Assembly (NCBI RefSeq): GCF_000327385.1
Contig: NW_008711185.1
Coordinates: 1 to 64,000, forward strand
Direction: 5' to 3'
DNA from: Lottia gigantea
Lineage: Eukaryota > Mollusca > Gastropoda > Lottiidae
DNA length: 64,000 nt
Shown: positions 22,401-29,900 of the stretch, piece after piece
How positions within the stretch are numbered: the stretch's first letter is position 1
Layout of the letters: each line of letters begins with the position of its first letter
The notes under the pieces: model-generated
Databases searched by the model: none
Told to the model about the DNA's origin: nothing
The model's input: only the letters and a program-made list of their open reading frames with translations
Made by a program: the position numbers and the translations under genes

Positions 22401-24452
22401 AATCATTTGACTCTGTGCCATATGGATGTGAAACTAGTCGTTCATTTACGGTTCTTCAACATTGCCCAAGAAATATTGTATAATGCCCTCGCAATGACGT
22501 TATTCTGCCCATCGCATTGAAAAAAATGTTTTTTTGTTTATTTCAGTTTCAGACAGTAATACACAAGATCTTCTACCAGATGATAGACAAAGTTTACTTT
22601 TTTCTTTTTTATGTCTTCAAAGTGAACACTTTCGAAAATTCTGTTTTAACGGTAAGTACATAAGATATGGTCAGATACAATTTTACTGTTACGATGGATA
22701 ACACTAGGTTTGTGTTAGACCGAAACCGGACATCTTGTTCATTCTTATATCAATGTAATTTAACGGGCTTACTTAACACTAGTACTTTGTTAGAACTGTT
22801 TCATTATCTTCCTGATAAACATAACATTCTGAAATATCCAAATCAAATCCGGTTATTGATCCAATAAACCAGTTATTCTAAAGAGTACTCTTGTCGACTG
22901 CTCAACTGGCAAAATCCGAAAGTTGGACTCCGATTATGGATGAATATGACCGATTTAGTCGTCAACGACTGAAAAATTACCATCAGTTGCTTACATTCTT
23001 CTTTCGATTAAAGATGCCCCACTGAATGTTTGGAATCGGCTACCATTGTTAATCCAAATTGCAATTATCGGTCAATTTCTTGATAAACCGAGTGTTTGGC
23101 CGTGACGTATCCGATCTACAACTATGAATCGTCAGTCGTTCTGAGGAAAGCTTTAAAGACTATATACTCATAATAGTTGGCGAATAACATGATATAAAAA
23201 ACATATTTAAAAAATTACAACGAAGCTGTTAGCTTGAACCAAACTAATAGTCAACGTTAATTATAAAATATTTTTGTTTTCTAGATAATGAATCGCAGTC
23301 AGATGGACCAATTGAAAAATTTTTGAGAAGCATTAAAAATCGAAGGTTTGTTACATTTGTCTTTTCATTCTCATGTTGACTTAATTGTTTACATACATAT
23401 ACTTAAAATATCAAATATAGTCCACCAAATACATGGATTCATCGGAAACGTTCCAGCGGTATAATGATTCCTTTCAATACGGCGATTCACTTATGATTTT
23501 GATTGCTATAGTTTTTTTTCATGCAATCGAAAAGAGTTTTTTTCATTCTAAATGGTTACACCTACACTAATCAGGCATTTTCGTGACCAGTGATGAATGA
23601 CCAATTTTACAGATTTACGACCTTTTTCTGATAAAATTAAACTATTTTGAATATCAGAATCCGTTTTGCAAACTATATAAGGTTCCTTTGTTATTTAAAT
23701 GACGCCCTATTTTCTGGCTCAGTATGTACGTGATTACATGATTATTATTAATGACCAGTGTCCAAGATTTATGACCAGTTCTTTGAATATAACGTTAGAT
23801 TCTATCTTGGACAATATATAAGCAATCTTAGTTATTCAAATTAATCTTTCCGTTTACATTTTCTATTACAAAGAAACGGTGTCAAATTCTTTTGTTAATT
23901 TATATAAAAGTTGACGTGACAAATGATCTCCTTAGAGAATACCACTTTCACAGTAATTGTCAATGCCTTGTCTGCGGGTCAACTTAGGTGAATTCCAATG
24001 AGCGAGAGTGACGGGTAGGGGTTATTGGTGTTTTACGATTAACGTACGAGCGTTAACGTTATGAATTAACTATTTGATGATGTCAAAAAATAACGCCTTT
24101 CTTCACTAAACGTGCGAGTTTAGTCATTCGAATGTTCTTGGCCCCTCGTATTTTCAATGCGACGGCGTAGTGAAATGATAACTACCAAAACGTTTTCGGT
24201 GCCGTAGTGGATGAAGTCCTCTGGTTGCTTTGATAATGTCAATTCCTTTTTGGCAATTTAAGCAACTTCGTGGGGATTTGCAAGAGGGTTGATGATCTAG
24301 GCATACTTTTGTGGTCGTTCGGTAAAAATTGACGTTTCTTCTATTTTAGATTTGGTAAAAGTCGAAGTTTAGAAGATGAGATATCAAAATCTGAGCTACC
24401 TATTAAACGAGGTGGAGACAACAAAGATTCTGGATTTTACAGTAATTGGTGA
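7417..24452 (+). CDS. secreted neuropeptide-like precursor, four coding exons, 110 aa
   Basis: Exons 7417-7480, 22547-22651, 23285-23345 and 24350-24452 join in phases 1-1-2 to 333 bp ending in TGA. All introns are GT-AG; acceptors follow long pyrimidine tracts and the first two donors are GTAAGT. Residues 1-21 (MKLIIMKLFSIICLLCTSLI...) form a signal peptide. The rest is hydrophilic: C44 and C54 could make a disulfide ring, R76-R77-F78-G79-K80 suggests a C-terminal F-amide, K96-R97 is a dibasic cleavage site, and the chain ends in W110. The last intron splits the codon of R77 as AG/A, the penultimate residue before glycine. This is the known intron position in NPY/NPF-family genes. However, the C-terminus here is N-R-R-F, not R-x-R-F, and no PP-fold proline helix is evident. 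Intron 1 is 15 kb and holds many repeats; further exons inside it cannot be excluded. An AATAAA follows at 24605. The exon chain is an inference; the peptide family is unproven. Confidence 0.6.
8018..8345 (+). repeat. family F dispersed repeat, copy 1
   Basis: Begins agtggcggcgccagc and shares 'gacttggtgc' followed by 'ctgacacatatt', 'aaatcatattt' and 'aaagtgggggtac' with the inverted copy at 35455-35695. It ends near a G/C-rich stretch (cccagctgtacccccaatgg). Class unknown; it lies in intron 1 of the peptide gene. Confidence 0.6.
8346..10095. other. intron 1 sequence, nothing recognised
   Basis: AT-rich intronic DNA. A short stretch near 9115-9135 (atcctgtcagtgatgcagac) resembles the SINE D interior but is too short to call. 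Confidence 0.4.
10100..10208 (+). mobile_element. SINE D, 3′ part
   Basis: Carries 'tgcaatgtaccctgcgtgg', 'gtcttcattagcccagatgg', 'tgcagaaaagtaggacg' and the tail ccattcatttcatttcatt. The tRNA-like head is missing. Confidence 0.75.
10564..10770. mobile_element. small MITE-like element with imperfect terminal inverted repeats
   Basis: The left end, caaactgtgtttccataat, is an imperfect inverse of the right end, attagtacgg region read as caaaacagttgcgtttccat on the other strand. The interior is unusually rich in CCGTA/TACGG steps compared with its surroundings. A 'CAGTTGCGTTTCCATTA'-like end recalls hAT-derived MITEs, but no target duplication was verified. Confidence 0.4.
11285..11740. repeat. 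73-bp tandem array
   Basis: The phrase atgaaatatcaaaatcgcaa recurs at 11354, 11427, 11500, 11573 and 11646, with a diverged copy at 11719, exactly 73 bp apart. Five to six copies. Confidence 0.9.
11741..12860. other. intron 1 sequence, nothing recognised
   Basis: No exon with both splice borders, no RNA gene, and no recurrence of the dispersed families was found here. Confidence 0.4.
12861..12985 (+). mobile_element. family A MITE-like copy, 5′ part
   Basis: Starts TTAAAGG and runs through 'gccattttgg', 'gtcttgaatatatgtaaat', 'ctccagaagtact' and 'aaaaatcgcacaattcctt' before similarity stops. Confidence 0.75.
13250..13570 (-). mobile_element. SINE D, near full length, inverted
   Basis: Read on the minus strand it begins with the tRNA-like head (agtgagttagacgcttgct, then a B-box-like region at about 13510) and ends with the aagtagaagtaaaactcc and ATTCATTTTATTT tail at the left side. 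All internal SINE D blocks are in order. Confidence 0.85.
13571..14413. other. intron 1 sequence, nothing recognised
   Basis: AT-rich, no recurrent family or exon recognised. Confidence 0.4.
14414..14899 (-). repeat. left inverted arm (3′ end of the Penelope-like element)
   Basis: Contains the last ~30 codons of the reverse-transcriptase/endonuclease frame, an AT-rich untranslated part, and the hammerhead-like core. It is the reverse complement of 16464-16949. Confidence 0.9.
14469..14498 (-). ncRNA. hammerhead-ribozyme-like core, left arm
   Basis: Minus-strand CTGAGGA, a potential GACG/CGTC stem, then GAAAC. This is the same motif as at 16865-16894; see that entry for limits. Confidence 0.35.
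14808..16430 (-). CDS. Penelope-like reverse transcriptase with GIY-YIG endonuclease, 5′-truncated
   Basis: An uninterrupted frame of 540 codons. Order of parts: reverse transcriptase with motif A around D136 (YSYDVVDLF), motif B at 198-209 (GLPMGSPLSPLI), and motif C at 233-240 (FRKVDDTF, catalytic D237-D238); a linker; then a GIY-YIG nuclease from about residue 436, with VYQVEC and YIGETKR as the two signature parts. This pairing is diagnostic of Penelope-like elements. The frame stays open for about 13 codons upstream of the first ATG (encoding LLPADKGKATVI), and a stop sits at the arm junction, so the N-terminal region of the full family protein is missing. The enzyme would copy element RNA at a nicked chromosomal site. 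The lack of internal stops agrees with recent insertion. Its 3′ codons lie inside the left arm. Confidence 0.93.
   Translation of the reverse strand: MDKKEYQETVTELLSDAKTYRRLRKNPTSIYKDRLDKKLNELESSNQITNQLKFKLRSSRHPRPPYARATIKIHKNPIKARLLICSRDSVFYNIAQHLSRILAPLGKTADSFIKDSEEFVTKLKELQITGKMYSYDVVDLFTNVPCKDVLSIIRDKISKLETPLDTTLTTDSIVDLIQMCMSSTYFTWGDEIYEQIHGLPMGSPLSPLITEIYMTAFEEKTMETSPISPICWFRKVDDTFVMLRAEDDPSALLQHLNAQHKRINFTMEAEEDDSIPFLDVRIKRLGGQLKTCVYRKPTHTDQYVNYHSNTPQHVKRAAITALVRRAKRICDPEYFQQELQQIKKVFCLHNNYPPAFVHQAFRSVLMAKPTNQQPNPNRQSTRLVIPFIGKASYQIKKILKKSVGIETVFSGNSTLKDLLRASGKLNPSNNQKPKGCVYQVECSCGSSYIGETKRPLDVRLKDHQDKPGNEGTSAVAEHLAMGRKTGHKVNFDNTNILTINKHIDKTRRLHEAIHIRRYQPDLNRDEGVRLSHAYDKLINL
16464..16949 (+). 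repeat. right inverted arm (second copy of the element's 3′ end)
   Basis: On the plus strand it re-encodes the last codons of the element's protein (…YDKLINL then stop), followed by the untranslated part and the hammerhead-like core. It matches 14414-14899 in reverse complement over the full length. Confidence 0.9.
16865..16894 (+). ncRNA. hammerhead-ribozyme-like core, right arm
   Basis: CTGAGGA (16865-16871), a GACG/CGTC stem closed over a G-rich loop, then GAAAC (from 16890). Penelope-like elements are known to carry hammerhead motifs in their terminal regions, which supports the reading. Against activity: a C is left unpaired next to the first core block, and I could not place stem III and the cleavage site with confidence. 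Confidence 0.35.
17290..17800. repeat. 24-bp satellite with a CACATGTG palindrome
   Basis: About 20 copies of a 24-bp unit (core cacatgtgcaatgtagtagc); the first and last copies are diverged. Each unit contains the palindrome CACATGTG, which holds E-box-type CANNTG sites. As 24 is a multiple of three, frames on both strands stay open through it, including one of 299 codons; these are not credible genes. Confidence 0.93.
17801..19212. other. intron 1 sequence, nothing recognised
   Basis: No repeat family of this window and no splice-bounded exon recognised. Confidence 0.4.
19213..19555 (+). mobile_element. family A MITE-like copy, near full length
   Basis: Runs from TTAAAGGGATTCGCCATTTT to aacgtcccattaag with every internal family A block in order (gtcttgaatatatgtaaat, ctagaaatgtacaaaaat, ctcaagaaaagg, gataattctgga, gaacactattac, tttctgagacta). 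Ends are slightly diverged. Confidence 0.85.
19800..20040 (-). mobile_element. SINE D, tRNA-like head missing
   Basis: Minus-strand copy; blocks matching the SINE tail (ggctaatgaatacgggcta), middle (gcacagcttgtagcacactg) and 'tgcatcactgacaggagaaa' are clear. Confidence 0.8.
20041..20954. other. intron 1 sequence with weak internal duplication
   Basis: The phrases 'gactatctcttagcaaccat' (about 20319) and 'gactatctctgggcaaccat' (about 20496) suggest an old local duplication. Nothing else recognised. Confidence 0.4.
20955..21830. repeat. 35-bp tandem array with a 70-72-bp dimer
   Basis: Units of the type cagtatccactaaagcagtt followed by tatttactttaaaa repeat about 24 times. In the middle the units pair into a dimer: gcagtatcccttaa recurs at 21314, 21386, 21456, 21528 and 21598 with steps of 72, 70, 72 and 70 bp. 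Confidence 0.88.
21831..22546. other. end of intron 1, nothing recognised
   Basis: Ends in a strong pyrimidine tract and acceptor at 22545-22546. A second in-frame AG lies 6 bp further on, so exon 2 may begin at 22547 or 22553. Confidence 0.4.
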
Positions 24453-24604
24453 TCATTGCCACCCAAAAACATTTAAAATTTACTTTATCAATTATCAACT
24501 GCTACAGACCAAATATTCTTATTTTCGTTTTTTATCAAGGCAAAAGAATAACTTTAACTACCAAACATATTTTAGAAGTTGAACGGTGAAAAGTGAAAAT
24601 TTGG

Positions 24605-24610
24605 AATAAA
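24605..24610 (+). terminator. polyadenylation signal of the peptide gene
   Basis: AATAAA 153 bp after the stop codon of the peptide precursor, on the same strand. No cleavage site was located. Confidence 0.5.
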
Positions 24611-24699
24611 CAAGTAAACATGGTTGTTGTAACTGTATGTTCCGAAGTCAGCTCTCTACCAAGCTTTTAAAATTTGAATACATCTTTTACAGCTCTTTA

Positions 24700-25052
24700 T
24701 AGCCCGGTCACGCCGGACTTCGACCATTTCAACTAAAAATGTCGCCGACAAACGTAAAGAAAACGACTGAAAGAGACCCTTAAAATTACAATTCTACAAC
24801 GGTCTATCAACCTGCGACATATGCGACCAATTTGCGTTTTATAATAAAATCTATGGGATTGGTGTACTTCATTTTTATTTCGTTTATGTAGATGTTAAGG
24901 CGCTTGTCTTAAGACATTCTCGATTCCGTGGGGGCGATCTCAACGGCGATTATTGGCGACAATGATGCCCATCGTACAGTTTCAGACGTGGCGAACTTAA
25001 CACGCTCTAAGCTAATTTTCCGTCGCCGTAGCAGTAAGGAGTGACGGGGCTA
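24700..25052 (+). mobile_element. family C MITE-like element, full length
   Basis: Left end tagcccggtcacgccgg and right end gtgacggggcta are inverted repeats; TA is duplicated on both sides (24698-24699 and 25053-25054). No coding capacity. Copies also lie at 39540-39853 and 59464-59771. Confidence 0.75.
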
Positions 25053-25054
25053 TA

Positions 25055-26320
25055 AGGGAGTGCTCATTGGGTTCCAAAATTTGTTCAACATTTAAAGAAA
25101 CGTTTAACTAAGTTAATTAAATTTACTTTCTAAAAGTTAAGAGTGTCGTCTAATAAAAAAATAAGTTGATTTTGAAATTTTGCGTTTAAAGTCAGTTTCG
25201 ACTTAAAAGGTATGAAGTGCTTTTTGAAATCAGAAATATCAAGAAAGTTAGTCGATGGCAGCTGCAAGAATGTCTTTGTGGTCACTTTGAAGAAATAAAA
25301 TTTTGATTCTTACATTTTTATGCCAAAATTAGAATATAAAATGCATTAAAAACAGCTCCTGCTTTCTTGGAATGTTTAAAAAGTAGTAGTTATTATAGTA
25401 AAATTTGATCAAAAGTGCGCTGTTTGGTGAATTTGAAATTTAAGTCAAAAGTTTATGATATACTGTTACTTCAATTTTTTTCTTAAATCTAAGTTCAGCA
25501 CAAGAAAGACGGTTCAACATAAACATAAAACGAAAATAGAGAGAAAAATTGTTCTTCACCGATCCAACGTGTGTGATCATTTATGATCTCTAGCACTTTA
25601 ATATTGATTTCATATTCTCAAACAAGGTCATGGGGTACTTTTTTATTTTGTAAAGATTACTATTGTTAAGAGATTGAAAAAGAAAAATCTGCTAAATAAA
25701 AAAGTCATAAGTTTGGTTTGTGTTTTAATGGTGGCTTGGTGCCCTCTCTTGAATTTGGATCCCGAGTTCGATTTCATACAAAGATCGAAATGATACCCTC
25801 AGATGTTCTAGTTCGGTTTCCCAAAGTCATTGTTGCAAGTAGCAGAGGCTGTCAAGTAAAAAATATTTTGTCGTTCAGTTAGGACCAGTAACCGAGGTCC
25901 TGTCTGCTGAGAATGATTACTAAATGAGATCTCTTCTGGAACACATGATTCCAGCCTACGACTGGGTTTATCAATCGTGTAGTATTCACTTATTACGTCG
26001 ATGACTCTTCTGGCGGACAATGTCGTTCCCATGGTCAGTCTTCAACCTTCCTTCAAGCTCTAAAGTCCAAATAAAAATACTTGAGCTCCACTTAAATAAG
26101 CACCGCGGTGATTGTTGCTTGCGAAGCAATGCGGAACACCTGATACAACTATGCGTCTGGACATGTTAACTAAGCACCCCTTTCGGACATTCCACATAGT
26201 CATATCATTTATATGACTGTTCACTATTGTATTCCCAATTTCTTAAATTAACCATAACATTCAGTTAAAACTGCCTTTATAATATAGATATTTCAAGAAC
26301 GCATGTGCAGACATCCACAT
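25055..26320. other. spacer between convergent genes, nothing recognised
   Basis: AT-rich DNA between the peptide gene and the GLUT gene. A minus-strand frame of 74 codons at 25808-26032 has no recognisable motif and is not called. Confidence 0.4.
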
Positions 26321-26324
26321 CAAT

Positions 26325-26460
26325 ATGAGTCTTTCATATATGTACATAGACTTCAGGAATACTTAATATGGCAAAGTCTCCAGAAAAGACGAGTCGTTAT
26401 TTTAATGTTCAAGCTCGGATTGTTCTGGACACCCATAGATTCGGTTATCAAAGGGAGATA
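26325..26460 (+). mobile_element. family A MITE-like copy, partial
   Basis: Diverged interior segment: 'catatatgtacatagacttc', 'ctccagaaaagacgagtcg', 'ttctggacacccatagatt'. Both ends are lost. Confidence 0.55.
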
Positions 26461-26477
26461 ATATAAATGGCTAGTTA

Positions 26478-26800
26478 ATCTGGATTAAAAAAAAATGCCG
26501 TTCACTGACGTCATCTCTATTGGTATAACATGGCGAAGAAAAACACAGAAGAAATATTTCGATTTGCACCATTCCAATTTTCAATCATACGTCTGTGGTT
26601 ATTGCAATTCACGTTGTAAACTCTTGCAAAGGCCTCTATAATATAATATCAATAGCAGCTTTTGGGATAGTGACGTCATTAAACGCTTATTTTTAAATGG
26701 AATTGACGTCTGATTGAAAATTGAAATGGTGCAAATTGATGCTATCAGTGTCCTCGATACACGTAAAAGTTTAAAACTTCTTTACAATCCCATAAAATAT
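26478..26800. mobile_element. family B foldback MITE, copy 1
   Basis: Contains the family B arms (gatttgcaccattccaattt at 26554 and its inverse near 26720), 'gtcctcgatacacg', and two TGACGTCA palindromes (26506-26513 and 26671-26678). The left end is altered. Confidence 0.7.
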
Positions 26801-26910
26801 AGACGCAATTTAACAAATATCCAAAAATTTACAAAACAAACTAAGTTATATCCAATAACACATAGTAATACACAATAACATACAAAATATACAATAATAT
26901 AATATTTTGA

Positions 26911-29900
26911 TCACTGGTTAATGTCAGTCTTTTGGTAGGACACCAGATAATTTTCTCGAGTAGAATTTTTGTCTTTATGAATATTTTCTGCTTTCTTTTC
27001 ACCTCTTATTAAGCTTGTAATTTCTTCAAATGTTCTGTTTTTAGTCTCAGGTAAATAAATGTATAAAAAGATAAAAAATAACAATAACAATACTGTAAAA
27101 GGAATAAATGAGAAAGTTCCTAGGCCGTCCTGAAAATAGAGTCACAAAATAATTCAATAAAGATCATATAAAATCACAAACAGTTAAATAACAATATAAC
27201 ATCCTACAGATGTAAGAATTGTGTTAAAAGCCGGGCAAAACGGCAGTTTGCATGAAAAATATTTCCCAGGATTGTGCCATAAGCTCCTCATTTTCGAATT
27301 ACATTTGTCCGGAGATGTTTAAAGCGCATAGCATATTGCACACAAGCCTTCTGCATCGCTGACAAAGGGAAACAGGTTGGAAAGTCTCGAAGTTTGTCGG
27401 GATTGAACCCTGGCCACACAATTTCGAAACGATCCAAGCGCTAGGATATCCTAGAAACAGTGTTCGTTAGACCACAAGACATCCTAGCACTAAGATCGTT
27501 TCGAGAATATGTGATCAGGACCTTCAGGCAAGCATCCAACAAACCGAGACATTGCGGTCTTAATAATATGGCTAATGGAAGATTAATATGAACACGATAC
27601 TAAGGTATACCAGGTGATATCATAGATATCGAGGTGTCAACAAAGCAATATATAGATCTCGTTTACATTATTTGCTGTTCACATTTTGGCATTGCAATTT
27701 CATAATATTCGTACCTTCATATGGGGGAAGGCATAACCCACGCCAAAATTAGCCACCCAATTGACAAGAACAGATACGGAGATAGCTGCTGATCTCGGAC
27801 CTTGGGAGAATAATTCAGCTACAATTAACCACGGGATAGAACCTACAAAATAAAACATTAAATAAAATACAGTTTTCATTGATATTTTTATAGGCTAGCT
27901 GAATAATTAGGAGAATGACCCAAGAGGTCGTGTAGCCATCTAAGAAAAGTTGTCTGAATGCTCTTCGTTTTGGATATGCACTCTGTAAGCGCTACATACC
28001 CTCATCATAAAATCAAGAAGTAACGATTCCGCCTTTCTGAGATGAAACTCAAGAGCTGCCTCGTTGGAATATATTCACAGGATTTTTTCTCTTACCCGGT
28101 CCCAATGCGAAGAACACAACAAATACAAGGGAGAAAACTACTGTAGCTACATTAAACCATTCTACTTGATGCTGAAAAGCAGTAAAAATATTAAGAGTTT
28201 CATACATGTAAAAAAAGGCCATGTTTCTAATGTTTCTAATGTGTATGCAATGCATGAAATTTGAAGCAAAAATACTTGAACGATACTATATGAAATACAT
28301 TTTTTTGGTGCGATTGGACGAATATCGGATTGTGAAAATAGAAGAAGCAAACACGAAAAACGACTTCAAGTATCGCTACTTCTATTTTTGTTGTATCAGT
28401 ATCGGCTATTCCCTTTAAAAACAGGAAACCGTAATGGAAACCAGGACCGTAGCCAAACTTGATTGTTCTGAATGGCAAGTAATAAGCACCGCTTCCCTTG
28501 CCCCTGTAACTACGGGTGAGATTCATTCTGAAGAAGTTAACATACAGGTATGAACCACTCCTTATTTGCAAAGGTTAAGGCAACGATCTCCCACTTGGAA
28601 ATTACCATAATGCAAATATACAATTATATAATGAAATATACCCATATCATAATGGTATATCTTCCGTACTAGTCACTGTTGAAATTAAAGCAAGAGTTTT
28701 AAAACTGATACTTAATAAATATTACAATATTTACCTTGAGAGATAAAGTGACGGTGATTAATATAGAGGACACAAACATTCCCCCTAATCCAGCTAAATG
28801 TAAAGTTCGACGTCCTACTTTGTCCATTAGCGGTATGGTCACAATCGTCATAACCACCATGACGGCACCTACTCCACTGGTAGCATGTATAGCAGTATTA
28901 GTATCTAAACCAGCATCTTGGAAGTTCGTTGAAGAATAGTAAAATATCTGAAAAGAGAGTATATTATATAATTAAGGTTTAGTTTAACATTTTAGTCGTG
29001 AAATATTTGTCACAAAAAGCAGTAACATGGGGAGTACGTAGACACGTGAACGATAAGATACAAATTAGTACGAGTGGCTCAGTGAGTTAGACGCTTGTCC
29101 CCTAACCTGAAAGGGTTCAATTCCGGCATATGATGGGATAATACCTTTGGGTTTTTCAACCCTGTTTCCCCTTGCCAGTGATGCAGGTCTCAGGCGCTGA
29201 CATGGAAAAGGCAACTCGTTCTGATTGGACAATAAACCAAGACTCCGTGTGCCACAGGCTGTGCATATTAAAGATCCCTCGACAGTTGGAGATCCCTCAA
29301 AAGTTGAACATGGAAAAAGAATCGGCTAATGCGGTTGTCCTGGTAAAATTTCCCTCATCGTACATTGCATATCGTTGTCCGTCTACATTAGCACCTATTA
29401 GGTGGAGAAGAGTAGGACGTAGAGTAGGTAGGGTTTGCGTTAAGCTGTCTAGTGATTGAGTTCAAGAATACTTTTTCTAAGGTTTATAATGGTAACAGCC
29501 TACACCAGTGACTGAATAGGCCTCTCTTGAGGTTCTCTAGTCTCCGCGGAGATATACATTAAGAAGATTACCATGTTATGTCATAAGATTGAATATGAAA
29601 CCATCTTTCAAAACATATATGTACATATATCAGCCTATTTTCAGTTAATTTGCATAACACCCCTTTACAGTCAATAATCTAATGTAGGTTAACACAATAA
29701 AACCAAATATAAACAGGTCAAGATTATATAAACAGGAATAAAATTATGTCAAGACCAAATCAGGCAGCTAGGACAGCTCTAGTTATATGACCAACACAAT
29801 GTTTTGCCTGCTTTGGAGAGATTTAATAGAGGTTTTGTTGATTTTAGTTTGTGTATGGGGAGAGCATGTTCCTTTATCAGATGTGATAAAAACTTGACCG

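Noticed and set aside
25808-26032. 74-codon minus-strand frame between the peptide and GLUT genes
   Set aside because: No motif, no splice context and no second copy to judge it by.
24605-26911. Operon-like link between the peptide gene and GLUT
   Set aside because: They are convergent on opposite strands with 2.4 kb of repeat-bearing spacer.
29172-29459. 95-codon frame in a GLUT intron
   Set aside because: It is the body of a SINE D copy.
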